The notes: a model not told the origin generated them from the sequence alone. DNA of 18,837 nucleotides from Pseudomonadota bacterium (GCA_016195205.1 JACQAB010000029.1:1-18837), one strand, 5' to 3'; shown: positions 1 to 7,176, numbered from the stretch's first letter. Numbers and translations are program-made.

Positions 1-702
1 GACCGCATGCCGCAGATGCCGGCCTATCATCTTATCCGCGAAGATGGCTGCGGCATCAGCATCGTGAATATCGGCGTGGGGCCCAGCAACGCCAAGAACA
101 TCACCGATCACGTGGCGGTGCTGCGTCCGCATGCCTGGGTGATGCTGGGCCATTGCGCGGGGCTGCGCGACACGCAGCGCATCGGTGATTATGTTCTGGC
201 CCATGCTTATGTGCGCGATGACCGCATTTTAGACCGTGACCTGCCGCAATGGGTGCCGGTTCCGGCCCTGGCCGAGGTGCAAAAGGCGCTGGAACAGGCC
301 GTGGCCAAGGGCACCGGCATCACCGACGCGTATGAATTGAAAACCGTGCTGCGCACCGGTACCGTAGTGACCACCGACAACCGCAACTGGGAAATCTCCG
401 GCCATACCAAGCTGGTGGAACGCTTCAGCAAAAGCCGCGCCATCGCGCTGGACATGGAATCGGCCACCGTGGCGGCCAATGGCTTCCGCTTTCGCGTGCC
501 CTACGGCACTTTGTTATGCGTTTCCGACAAGCCTTTGCACGGCGAAATCAAACTGCCCGGCAAGGCCAACAATTTTTACAAACAGCAAGTGGACCAGCAT
601 CTTAAAATCGGCATGCTGGCCATGGAAATTCTGCGCGAGCAGGGGCTGGAAACCCTGCACAGCCGTAAGCTGCGCAGCTTTGCCGAGAGTGCGTTTCAGT
701 AA
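1..702 (+). CDS. amn: AMP nucleosidase, C-terminal part (5' end outside the window)
   Basis: The frame is open from base 1 to the TAA at 700-702, so only the last 233 residues are visible and the true start lies upstream. AMP nucleosidase splits AMP into adenine and ribose 5-phosphate in the cytoplasm, in purine salvage and adenylate control. The visible part is the phosphorylase-like (PNP/UDP) catalytic domain: it carries GVGPSNAKNITDH, GHCAGLRD, the ALDMESATVAANGFRFRVP block near residue 155 and the CVSDKPLHGEIKLPG block, all of which closely recall the C-terminal half of E. coli Amn. The ATG at position 7 is an internal methionine rather than a credible start, because a family member is about 480 residues long and needs the N-terminal regulatory domain. 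A palindromic repeat begins 8 bases after the stop. The next gene, on the same strand, is a uracil-DNA-glycosylase homologue with no obvious functional link. Confidence 0.93.
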   Translation, partial: DRMPQMPAYHLIREDGCGISIVNIGVGPSNAKNITDHVAVLRPHAWVMLGHCAGLRDTQRIGDYVLAHAYVRDDRILDRDLPQWVPVPALAEVQKALEQAVAKGTGITDAYELKTVLRTGTVVTTDNRNWEISGHTKLVERFSKSRAIALDMESATVAANGFRFRVPYGTLLCVSDKPLHGEIKLPGKANNFYKQQVDQHLKIGMLAMEILREQGLETLHSRKLRSFAESAFQ

Positions 703-709
703 ACCGAAT

Positions 710-813
710 GTCATTCCAGCCATGGGCGCGAAGCGCCCGCGAGCTGGAATCCATGGCAACTGTCTTTCCACCGGAGAGGTCTTTCCATGGATGCCAGCTT
801 TCGCTGGCATGAC
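710..813. repeat. Intergenic palindromic repeat element (REP/MITE-like)
   Basis: This element fills most of the gap between the AMP nucleosidase gene and the next gene. It begins GTCATTCCAGC and ends GCTGGCATGAC, so the outer ends are near-inverted copies. It contains nested hairpins: ATTCCAGC (713-720) with GCTGGAAT (743-750), which encloses GGGCGC/GCGCCC (724-738), and ATGCCAGC (791-798) with GCTGGCAT (803-810) around a TTTC loop. CCATGG occurs at 751-756 and 785-790. It resembles the dispersed palindromes common in intergenic regions of Proteobacteria. No T-run follows the hairpins on the plus strand, so it is not a classical intrinsic terminator. Confidence 0.75.
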
Positions 814-849
814 ATTGCTTATTTTACCGGTTCGCCCTAAATATCAGCC

Positions 850-1434
850 ATGTCTTCCTCCCAGCTTTTCAAAGACATCCGCGCCTGCACGTTATGCGAA
901 AAGCATCTGCCGCTGGTGCCAAACCCGGTTTTACGCGGCAGGGCCTCGGCCAAAATCCGCATCGTGGGCCAGGCGCCGGGCACGAAAGTTCACAAAAGCG
1001 GCGTGCCCTGGGACGACCAAAGCGGCAAGGTGCTGCGCGGCTGGCTGGGGCTGGATGCCGAAACCTTTTACGATGAAAGCCAGGTAGCCATCACACCCAT
1101 GGGTTTTTGCTATCCCGGCCGCGATAAAAACGGCGGTGATCTGCCGCCCCGGCCGGAATGCGGGCCCAAATGGCATCCCCTGCTGCAGAAGCATTTTAAA
1201 AATGAGCAATTGGTGCTGCTGATAGGCTCTTACGCGCAGGAATACTACCTGGGCGAAGGCATGAAAAAGACCATGACCGAAACCGTGCGCGCCTTTCGCG
1301 ATTACCTGCCCCATTTTATTCCCCTGCCGCATCCCTCCTGGCGGAACATCGGCTGGCGGAAGAAAAACCCATGGTTTGAAAAGAAATTACTGCCAGAATT
1401 AAGAAAGCGCGTGCAGCACATCCTAAATGGTTAA
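850..1434 (+). CDS. Uracil-DNA glycosylase superfamily protein with a four-cysteine pattern
   Basis: This is a 194-residue protein of the uracil-DNA glycosylase superfamily, which removes damaged or uracil bases from DNA at the first step of base-excision repair. The glycine-rich active-site motif reads GQAPGTKVHKSGVPWDD (residues 40-56), and the second motif is PLPHPSWRN near residues 157-165. Cysteines at 13, 16, 87 and 104 have the spacing C-x2-C ... C-x16-C, as in family 4 enzymes whose cysteines bind a 4Fe-4S cluster; cluster binding here is inference. The first motif differs from the classic family 4 form (GxPFVG), with WDD in place of FVG, so the substrate may differ and I give no symbol. 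No strong ribosome binding site is visible before the ATG at 850, but the CTLC motif lies 12 residues after it, as expected for the family. The gene stands alone after the 710-813 repeat. Confidence 0.85.
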   Translation: MSSSQLFKDIRACTLCEKHLPLVPNPVLRGRASAKIRIVGQAPGTKVHKSGVPWDDQSGKVLRGWLGLDAETFYDESQVAITPMGFCYPGRDKNGGDLPPRPECGPKWHPLLQKHFKNEQLVLLIGSYAQEYYLGEGMKKTMTETVRAFRDYLPHFIPLPHPSWRNIGWRKKNPWFEKKLLPELRKRVQHILNG

Positions 1435-1473
1435 CGACGCTTATTTTAAAACTGTTCTTTTCTTTCCGGATTC

Positions 1474-1482
1474 TGTTATCTT
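1474..1482 (+). promoter_or_regulatory. Possible extended -10 promoter element
   Basis: The bases TGTTATCTT match an extended -10 pattern (TG-N-TATAAT) at four of six hexamer positions. They lie about 28 bases upstream of the start codon at 1511, in an AT-rich patch after the glycosylase stop codon. No good -35 box is seen at 16-18 bases. This is a weak candidate. Confidence 0.3.
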
Positions 1483-1510
1483 GCGCCCCTCATTTTATGG
1501 AGGAATACCC

Positions 1511-1867
1511 ATGCCTGAACAACATCTCATCATTCTTGCTGAAGCCGGCGGGCAGCCGGTTGAAGCTGCCGATCTTGGAAGAATTATCGAACCGCATCTC
1601 ACCCGTAGTGAGGATCTTCAGGAAGCCATCAGCATCGGAGGCATAAAAATCATTGGCACCTGGAGAGGGCGCCTTGGGATGGGAGCTTCTTATAAGGTGC
1701 TGCCACTTGTTGCGGCGCTCAGGGCAACGGATGCGCTTAAGGCCGCCAGAGCGCAGCTTGTGGTGCGTGACGGCGCACCGCTATCTGGCCCTGCATTGCC
1801 AGGTGGTGTGATGGAGCTCATAAGCGCGGCTGTTAAAAGAAGCATGTTGCCTGCCGCCAGGGCTTAA
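1511..1867 (+). CDS. Hypothetical protein, 118 residues
   Basis: I do not recognise this protein. The ATG at 1511 is preceded by a strong ribosome binding site, GGAGG at 1499-1503 with 7 bases of spacing. This decides the start over an in-frame ATG at 1427 that overlaps the upstream gene and has no such site. The product begins MPEQHLIILAEAGG and has no signal peptide or clear membrane segment. It alternates short hydrophobic and charged stretches, with a central Gly-rich GIKIIGTWRGRLGMGASYK part and an Ala-rich end with two Lys/Arg-rich patches (LKAARAQLVVRD, AAVKRSMLPAARA). It has no cysteine. It is probably a small soluble protein. It is followed by a 154-base gap and another unrecognised gene on the same strand. 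A real gene is likely, given the ribosome binding site and a clean frame, but its function is unknown. Confidence 0.65.
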   Translation: MPEQHLIILAEAGGQPVEAADLGRIIEPHLTRSEDLQEAISIGGIKIIGTWRGRLGMGASYKVLPLVAALRATDALKAARAQLVVRDGAPLSGPALPGGVMELISAAVKRSMLPAARA

Positions 1868-2021
1868 TCAGCTTCCCTGGGCGGGACGATGGTTTTGCTG
1901 GCCCTGCCTTGCGGCAAACGGGAAAAACACCACTTCTTCCTTATTTTTCAGGCGTCTAAAGCATTAAAAAGCCTTTAAGCCAGTTCCTGTAAAATAGGCG
2001 GATTCTTTAAGGATATATTCG

Positions 2022-3146
2022 ATGAAGGGCTTGCCCCCTGAAACATTCAAGTCTGAAGAAGATCTTCAGGCCGCGTTTCGTGAACGTTCCGCCGCCATCT
2101 CGGCGGAAATCATGAAATTCGGCGCTCAGTCCATGCCTTTTTATGTGATGTTTCAGGAGGCGGCACGCCTGCCGAACATAGCCTCATCTACCCAGATCAT
2201 GGACGCTAGGACGCTGAGCGGTTTGCTGAAACAGCTGAACCCGGAAGCGCCTCCGGTTAACCTTAACCCGCAGATGGTGAAGGAGTTTTCGCAAAGGGCG
2301 CAAAATGTCAATAATCTTGCCTTGGGTGGATCAGAAGCTGCGGCGGAAAAAATGACAGGGTTGCTGCAGGGCAAACCCGAAGATGTTCCCGATAGTCTGA
2401 AACCCTATGTGGAGCAGGTTAGGCAGCAATTAGGAAAAGCGGGAAAAGAAAGATCGGCCATTGCCGATGTCACTAAATTTGACTCTGAAAAACTTAAAAC
2501 CATCCTCGGAAAAATGTCGGAGGATGGAAAATTTGGCCCCACATCACGCCTTGCCGAGCAAATAGCGCGCCAGCATGAAATGGGGCTGGAGAATGGCGCG
2601 AAGCCGCACAGAATGTTCGGCGAGTGGCAGCGCCATTCCATTGCAGCGGCCAAAAAAGCCGGGGTCGAACGTCCGGACGAACCAATTTTTAAAGACGGCG
2701 TCATTCAGGAGCCAGCCGGGGCGGTAGCGCGGGCGCATATTCAGACGGTGATGGCTGAAAGACAAAAAGCGGCGCCAACTACCGCCTATCGCGCGGCGCC
2801 AACGGCCCGCCGTGCCCCTGCTGCCGTAGCCGTTCCCACACCGCCGCCTAGCGTTGCCGCGCCACCGCCTGCCGTTGCACGCACGGTGCCAGCTGCTAAA
2901 GACTCTCCGGCTAGGCCACCACCTGCGGTAGTCGAGCGGAAATCTCCTGCGCGCGCGACACCTGCACCACGCGAGACCGCTGACCCTGCCGAGGGCATAG
3001 GTGGATTAATAAAGCGCCGCCGTGCTAATGGAGAACATCCTCTCGGCAAGCCAACGGGCCAGCCTGAAGGGGAGTCTGCGGCAAAGCCGGCTCCTCCCCC
3101 GCGGGCTAGGCCCGGAACTATCGCGCCCTGGAGCGCTACGAGCTAA
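2022..3146 (+). CDS. Hypothetical protein with a Pro/Ala-rich C-terminal tail, 374 residues
   Basis: I do not recognise this protein. The start at 2022 has an AAGGA ribosome binding site at 2009-2013, 8 bases away. A possible -10 hexamer TAAAAT lies at 1990-1995, without a good -35. Residues 1-245 are polar, probably helical and rich in Glu, Lys, Gln and Ala, with no signal peptide or transmembrane segment. Residues 250-320 are Pro/Ala/Arg low-complexity sequence, expected to be disordered, and a short basic patch IKRRR sits at 330-334. The protein contains no cysteine and only two tryptophans (202 and 370). Its stop codon TAA (3144-3146) abuts the pnp stop on the other strand with no gap, and no terminator is visible. 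It could be a scaffold, a surface-associated protein or a secreted effector, but nothing in the sequence selects among these. Confidence 0.7.
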   Translation: MKGLPPETFKSEEDLQAAFRERSAAISAEIMKFGAQSMPFYVMFQEAARLPNIASSTQIMDARTLSGLLKQLNPEAPPVNLNPQMVKEFSQRAQNVNNLALGGSEAAAEKMTGLLQGKPEDVPDSLKPYVEQVRQQLGKAGKERSAIADVTKFDSEKLKTILGKMSEDGKFGPTSRLAEQIARQHEMGLENGAKPHRMFGEWQRHSIAAAKKAGVERPDEPIFKDGVIQEPAGAVARAHIQTVMAERQKAAPTTAYRAAPTARRAPAAVAVPTPPPSVAAPPPAVARTVPAAKDSPARPPPAVVERKSPARATPAPRETADPAEGIGGLIKRRRANGEHPLGKPTGQPEGESAAKPAPPPRARPGTIAPWSATS

Positions 3147-5282
3147 TTAAACGGCCTGGGTTCCCGCCGCCTGCTGGCTTTTGGTGCGGTCTTCGCCGGT
3201 GGCTTGGTCCACGGCTTTCATGGAAAGGCGAACCTTGCCGCGGTCATCCACGCCAAGCACCTTCACCTTCACCACATCGCCCACATTGACCACGTCGCCC
3301 ACCTTGCCCACGCGCCGGTCGGCGAGTTCGGAGATGTGCACGAGGCCATCCTTGCTGCCCACGAAGTTCACGAAGGCGCCGAAGTCCATGATTTTCACCA
3401 CTTTGCCTTCATAGATCGCGCCCACTTCCGCCTCGGCGACGATGCTTTTGATCCAGGCAAGCGCCGCCTTGGTTTTGGACTCATCCGAAGAGGCAATCAT
3501 CACGCGGCCGTCGTCCTCGATGTCGATCTTGACGCCGGTTTTTTCGGTGATTTCGCGGATCACCTTGCCGCCCGAGCCGATTACCTCGCGGATTTTGTCC
3601 ACGGCAATCTGGATAGTGGTAATGCGCGGCGCGTGGGGGTTAAGGTCGGCGCGCGCATGATCCAGCGCCTTCTGCATTTCGCCCAGGATATGCAGGCGGC
3701 CTTCCTTGGCCTGCTCCAGCGCGGTTTTCATGATGGCTTCCGTGATGGAGGTGATCTTGATGTCCATCTGCAGGGCGGTGATGCCCTGATCGGTTCCGGC
3801 CACCTTGAAGTCCATGTCGCCCAGATGATCTTCATCGCCCAGAATGTCGGACAGCACGGCAAAGCCGCGGTCTTCCTTGATCAGGCCCATGGCAATGCCC
3901 GCCACCGGACGCGGCAGCGGCACGCCCGCGTCCATCATCGACAGCGAGGAACCACACACCGTGGCCATGGAAGACGAGCCGTTGGATTCGGTGATTTCCG
4001 AAACAATGCGGATCGTGTAGGGGAATTTTTCCCTCGAAGGCAGCAGCGGATGCAGCGCGCGCCAGGCCAGTTTGCCATGGCCGATTTCACGCCGTCCGGG
4101 AGCGCCCATGCGCCCGGTTTCGCCCACCGAATAAGGCGGGAAGTTGTAATGCAGCATGAAATGCTCGGTGTATTCGCCGGTCAGCACATCCATGCGTTGC
4201 TCGTCCTGCCCGGTGCCCAGCGTGGTGACCACCAGCGCCTGCGTTTCGCCGCGTGTGAACAGCGCCGAGCCGTGGGTGCGCGGCAGCACACCCACTTCCG
4301 ACACGATGTTGCGCACGGTTTTGGTGTCGCGGCCGTCGATACGCTTGCCGGTATCCAGAATCATGGCGCGCATGTAGTTATATTCCAGCATGCCCACCGC
4401 TTCGCTTACCGCTGCCGGCGCGAATTCCTCGGCCGGAATGGCCGCCAGCGCCTTTTCCTTCAGCGCGGCGATTTTGCTGGTGCGCTGCTGCTTCACGGTT
4501 TCGGCATAGGCGGCCTTCAGGTCGCTGCCGATGATGCCTTGCAGCTTCTTTTCCAAAGCTTTTTTGTCATAGGCAGGTTCAGCGATGTCCCACGGATCTT
4601 TCGCTGCGGCTTCGGCCAGCTGGATAATGGCGTCCAGCACCGGCTGGAAGCTTTTGTGGCCGAACATAACGGCCTGCAGCATGACTTCTTCCGAAAGCTC
4701 CTTAGCTTCCGATTCCACCATCAGCACGCCGTCGCGCGTTCCGGCCACGATCAGATCCAGCGAGGTTTCTTCCATCTGCGGGATGGTGGGGTTGAGAATG
4801 AACTCGCCATTGGCGTAGCCGACGCGCGCGCCGCCCACGGGCCCCAGGAACGGGATGCCCGAAAGGGTAAGCGCCGCAGAACAGCCCACCAGCGCCGCGA
4901 TATCGGGCGCGTTGACCATGTCGTGCGACAGCACGGTGGCGATGACCTGCACTTCGTTGAGGAAGCCTTCCAGGAACAGCGGACGGATCGGACGGTCGAT
5001 CAAGCGGCTGGTCAGCGTTTCGCCCTCGCTGGGGCGGCTTTCGCGCTTCAGGTAACCGCCCGGGATTTTACCGGCGGCGAACGCCTTTTCCTGGTAGTTG
5101 ACGGTGAGGGGGAAAAACCCCTGGCCTTCCTTCACTTTTCTTGCGCCGACCACGGTGCACAGCACGCTGGTGTCACCGTAGGTGACAAGCACGGCGGCGT
5201 CGGCCTGGCGGGCGAAGCGCCCGGTTTCGAGGCTAAGCTTGCGCCCGCCCCAGAGGAGTTCCTTGCGTTTGATCTGAAACAT
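3147..5282 (-). CDS. pnp: Polyribonucleotide nucleotidyltransferase (PNPase)
   Basis: PNPase degrades RNA 3' to 5' by phosphorolysis, releasing nucleoside diphosphates, and can also add 3' tails. It is a trimer and a degradosome partner in many bacteria. The 711-residue length is typical. The order seen is RNase PH domain 1 (about 10-145, with FPLTVNYQEKAFAAGKIPGG and RLIDRPIRPLF), a helical linker, RNase PH domain 2 (about 315-545, with RTHGSALFTRGETQ, SEITESNGSSSMATVCG and the acidic active-site segment GDMDFKVAGTDQG at 488-500), a KH domain with VIGSGGKVI (567-575), and an S1 domain (about 620-690, GKVVKIMDFGAFVNF). The start ATG has AAAGGA (5289-5294) 6 bases upstream. The gene is last in the minus-strand block after rpsO, the usual rpsO-pnp order. 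Its leader holds two hairpins that may mediate autoregulation. It ends directly against the convergent plus-strand gene. Confidence 0.98.
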   Translation of the reverse strand: MFQIKRKELLWGGRKLSLETGRFARQADAAVLVTYGDTSVLCTVVGARKVKEGQGFFPLTVNYQEKAFAAGKIPGGYLKRESRPSEGETLTSRLIDRPIRPLFLEGFLNEVQVIATVLSHDMVNAPDIAALVGCSAALTLSGIPFLGPVGGARVGYANGEFILNPTIPQMEETSLDLIVAGTRDGVLMVESEAKELSEEVMLQAVMFGHKSFQPVLDAIIQLAEAAAKDPWDIAEPAYDKKALEKKLQGIIGSDLKAAYAETVKQQRTSKIAALKEKALAAIPAEEFAPAAVSEAVGMLEYNYMRAMILDTGKRIDGRDTKTVRNIVSEVGVLPRTHGSALFTRGETQALVVTTLGTGQDEQRMDVLTGEYTEHFMLHYNFPPYSVGETGRMGAPGRREIGHGKLAWRALHPLLPSREKFPYTIRIVSEITESNGSSSMATVCGSSLSMMDAGVPLPRPVAGIAMGLIKEDRGFAVLSDILGDEDHLGDMDFKVAGTDQGITALQMDIKITSITEAIMKTALEQAKEGRLHILGEMQKALDHARADLNPHAPRITTIQIAVDKIREVIGSGGKVIREITEKTGVKIDIEDDGRVMIASSDESKTKAALAWIKSIVAEAEVGAIYEGKVVKIMDFGAFVNFVGSKDGLVHISELADRRVGKVGDVVNVGDVVKVKVLGVDDRGKVRLSMKAVDQATGEDRTKSQQAAGTQAV

Positions 5283-5298
5283 GGTGGGTCCTTTGCTT

Positions 5299-5369
5299 GC
5301 TTGGGTTGATAAAAACGCCCAAGCATGGCCCGTGACCTGAGCGGAGGCCTTGGAACAGGCCTCGGCTCA
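5299..5369 (-). promoter_or_regulatory. pnp leader with two consecutive hairpins
   Basis: In the pnp 5' leader, transcribed from high to low coordinates, the first hairpin pairs GCTCA (5365-5369) and AGGCCTC (5357-5363) with TGAGC (5338-5342) and GAGGCCT (5344-5350). It has one G/G mismatch and a 6-base loop, giving 12 paired bases. The second pairs CCCAAGC (5318-5324) with GCTTGGG (5299-5305), 7 base pairs with a 12-base loop, and stands just before the ribosome binding site at 5289-5294. E. coli pnp is autoregulated through RNase III cleavage of a leader stem-loop followed by PNPase action. The position here suits a similar control, which is inference. Confidence 0.6.
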
Positions 5370-5455
5370 AGACACGAACAGCCATACTTGCGCGCGGGTG
5401 TTGAAAACTTGCCGGTGGATGGTTTAGACGAGAGATCATTCTTGATTTTCTAGAG

Positions 5456-5513
5456 ATCCTGGATAAACGCTTCGCGTTTTCCGGGATGACGGGTTTATTT
5501 GATAAACCCGTCA
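5456..5513. repeat. Double palindrome covering the rpsO stop codon (REP-like)
   Basis: Two adjacent palindromes sit at the 3' end of rpsO. The first is a perfect 12-bp stem, TGACGGGTTTAT (5487-5498) with ATAAACCCGTCA (5502-5513) and a 3-base loop, and it contains the rpsO stop codon (5511-5513). The second is an imperfect stem, ATCCTGGATAAACGC (5456-5470) with GCGTTTTCCGGGAT (5474-5487), with one wobble and one bulge around TTC. Neither is followed by a T-run on the minus strand, so this is a REP-like element or RNA-processing site rather than a canonical terminator. It may shield the rpsO message from 3' decay. Confidence 0.65.
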
Positions 5514-5780
5514 CTTGCGGATGTTCAGCTTGCCGATGACTTTGTTATAACTCTGCTCGTTCACCTGCTTCAGGTAATCCAGAAGCCGGCGGCGTTGGCC
5601 CACCATTTTCAGCAGGCCACGGCGCGAATGATTGTCTTTCTTGTGTTTTTCAAGATGCGACGAAAGACGTTCGATTTCGTTGGTCAGAACGGCAATCTGC
5701 ACTTCCGGCGAGCCGGTATCCTGCGGGTTGCGGGCGAATTGTTTAATAATTTTCTGCTTTTCAGCAACGTTAAGCGACAT
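5511..5780 (-). CDS. rpsO: 30S ribosomal protein S15
   Basis: S15 binds 16S rRNA early in 30S assembly, nucleates the central domain, and contributes to an inter-subunit bridge. The 89 residues match the usual length exactly, and the conserved parts are visible: TGSPEVQIAVLTNEIERLSSHL, then HKKDNHSRRGLL and the RRRLLDYLK region. A longer in-frame start at 5837 would add 19 residues overlapping truB. I reject it because the ATG at 5780 has an AAAGGAG ribosome binding site (5787-5793) 6 bases upstream and gives the canonical N-terminus MSLNVAEKQ. The gene lies 11 bases after the truB stop, and the ribosome binding site overlaps the end of truB. Its own stop codon lies inside a perfect hairpin. 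pnp follows after 228 bases. Confidence 0.98.
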   Translation of the reverse strand: MSLNVAEKQKIIKQFARNPQDTGSPEVQIAVLTNEIERLSSHLEKHKKDNHSRRGLLKMVGQRRRLLDYLKQVNEQSYNKVIGKLNIRK

Positions 5781-5791
5781 CGGATACTCCT

Positions 5792-6745
5792 TTATATTTG
5801 AACATTGAACACACGCACCGGCTGCAGGCCTTCCCATTTCAACTGGGTTAAAGCCACCAGGCCCAACGCATCTTTTGCCACCACCATCTTGGCCGTGCGC
5901 ATCGGCTCGATGATACGCAGCGGATGGAGGGGGATGCCCTGACCCTGGCGCAACTTGCGCGCTTCATGCTCACTCACGATAACGGCCGGGATGTCGTCCA
6001 GCGCGGCCGCAAGTGGCATAACAAAAGCCTGAAACTCTTTCAGACAGGCCCCTTTCTGCCGGAATTCTTCGGCCTTTTCCACTAGTTTTTCGGTCGAAAT
6101 AGCGTTTTCCATGGTAAAAGGTCCCGATTTTACCCGTTTCAGGGCGCTGACATGCCCGAAACAGCCCAGAACCTTTCCAAGATCGCGCGCAAGCGCCCGG
6201 ATATAGGTGCCTTTACCACAATCCACCTCGAACTCCGCCTCATCCACGGAGGGTGAATGAATATAGTTAAAGTGATCGATGCGCACCTGGCGCGGCTGAA
6301 GCAAAACCTCTTTGCCCTGGCGGGCAAGGTCATAGGCGCGCTCGCCATCCACGTGCAGCGCGGAAAACTGCGGCGGTATCTGGCTGATCTCGCCCACGAA
6401 TTTCGAGACGGCGGAAATGATTTCTTCCACCCGGGGGCGTTTATCGCTGTTTTGGATAATTTTCCCGGTGAGATCGTCGCTGTCGCGCGCCTCGCCCCAG
6501 CGGATGGTAAAGCGATAGCTTTTATCGCCTTCCAGCACATAAGGCATCAGCTTGGTGGCCTCGCCCAATGCAATGGGCAGCACCCCCGTGGCAAAAGGAT
6601 CCAGCGTGCCGCCATGGCCCGCCTTTTCGGCGTTGAAGCACCAGCGCACCTTGCCCACGGCCTGGGTTGAACTCCACCCGGCGGGCTTGTCCAGCACCAC
6701 CCAGCCCGACACGTTGTTTTTCTGTTTTTTGACGGCGGGGTTCAT
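5792..6745 (-). CDS. truB: tRNA pseudouridine(55) synthase
   Basis: TruB converts uridine 55 in the T-loop of tRNAs to pseudouridine and also helps tRNA fold. The 317-residue protein begins with the family's GWVVLDKPAGWSSTQAV segment. It carries the catalytic loop GHGGTLDPFATGVLP, with the nucleophilic aspartate at residue 49, and has KSYRFTIRWGEARDSDDLTG and GTYIRALARDLG further on. The C-terminal part after about residue 230 forms the RNA-binding extension. The start overlaps the stop of the upstream EamA gene by 4 bases (ATGA, 6742-6745), so the two are likely translationally coupled. In the standard cluster truB directly follows rbfA; here the EamA gene separates them. rpsO starts 11 bases downstream. 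Confidence 0.97.
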   Translation of the reverse strand: MNPAVKKQKNNVSGWVVLDKPAGWSSTQAVGKVRWCFNAEKAGHGGTLDPFATGVLPIALGEATKLMPYVLEGDKSYRFTIRWGEARDSDDLTGKIIQNSDKRPRVEEIISAVSKFVGEISQIPPQFSALHVDGERAYDLARQGKEVLLQPRQVRIDHFNYIHSPSVDEAEFEVDCGKGTYIRALARDLGKVLGCFGHVSALKRVKSGPFTMENAISTEKLVEKAEEFRQKGACLKEFQAFVMPLAAALDDIPAVIVSEHEARKLRQGQGIPLHPLRIIEPMRTAKMVVAKDALGLVALTQLKWEGLQPVRVFNVQI

Positions 6746-7173
6746 TTGACGAGAGAGATATAGAGTCCCGCTCCGACAAAAAGAAGGCCCACGAAAAATT
6801 TGGGCTGAATCGTTTCGCCAAGAAGGAAATAAGCCAGGGTGGCGGTAATAATGGGGCTAATGGCAAAGATGAGTTGATAATGAGCCGTGGGCATTTTCTG
6901 TATGGCTATAAGATAAAGAGAAAAACTTGCAAAATTAATTATCACGAACAAAAGAAGCGCTCGCCATTCTGGCCAATGCAACTGAGTAAGTGAGAATTTT
7001 TTTTCAAATATCAAGGAAGCTGAAGTTGACAGAATAAATAACCCCAGAACAGTAAGGCTCATAAATGCGAAAGGTGGTACATTCGTCAGAAGTGTTTTCT
7101 TAGCCATGGCCGTAAGCGCGGCGTAGAAGATCACCGACAGGACAGCGAGCAAATAAGGCGAGAGAGACGGCAT
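6742..7173 (-). CDS. Small EamA-type (drug/metabolite transporter superfamily) membrane protein
   Basis: The 143-residue protein consists almost entirely of five hydrophobic segments, at about 6-26, 33-55, 70-92, 97-118 and 122-141. It has the closing signature of an EamA domain: ISPIITATLAYFLLGE followed by a last helix GLLFVGAGLYISLVK. It is thus a half-size member of the drug/metabolite transporter superfamily that would pair as a dimer in the inner membrane. The substrate cannot be told. The start is 3 bases after the rbfA stop and the end overlaps truB by 4 bases, so it is built into the operon. The base composition is unlike its neighbours: bases 6901-6960 have about 18 G/C of 60 and 6961-7020 about 23 of 60, while the flanking genes are clearly GC-rich. 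This suggests recent acquisition into a core operon. Confidence 0.85.
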   Translation of the reverse strand: MPSLSPYLLAVLSVIFYAALTAMAKKTLLTNVPPFAFMSLTVLGLFILSTSASLIFEKKFSLTQLHWPEWRALLLFVIINFASFSLYLIAIQKMPTAHYQLIFAISPIITATLAYFLLGETIQPKFFVGLLFVGAGLYISLVK

Positions 7174-7176
7174 GAT

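Noticed and set aside
479..1087. A 202-codon open frame crossing from amn into the glycosylase gene
   Set aside because: It overlaps two well-supported genes in another frame and reads through the palindromic repeat.
3102..3114. Small hairpin CGGGC-TAG-GCCCG as a pnp terminator
   Set aside because: Only five base pairs, inside the convergent gene, and no T-run on the minus strand.
3204..5309. A 701-codon open frame on the plus strand opposite pnp
   Set aside because: It mirrors pnp in the antisense direction, is His-rich and has no recognisable domain. Long antisense frames are expected opposite GC-rich genes.
5781..5837. A 19-residue N-terminal extension of S15
   Set aside because: It overlaps truB and would bypass a strong ribosome binding site that gives the canonical 89-residue protein.
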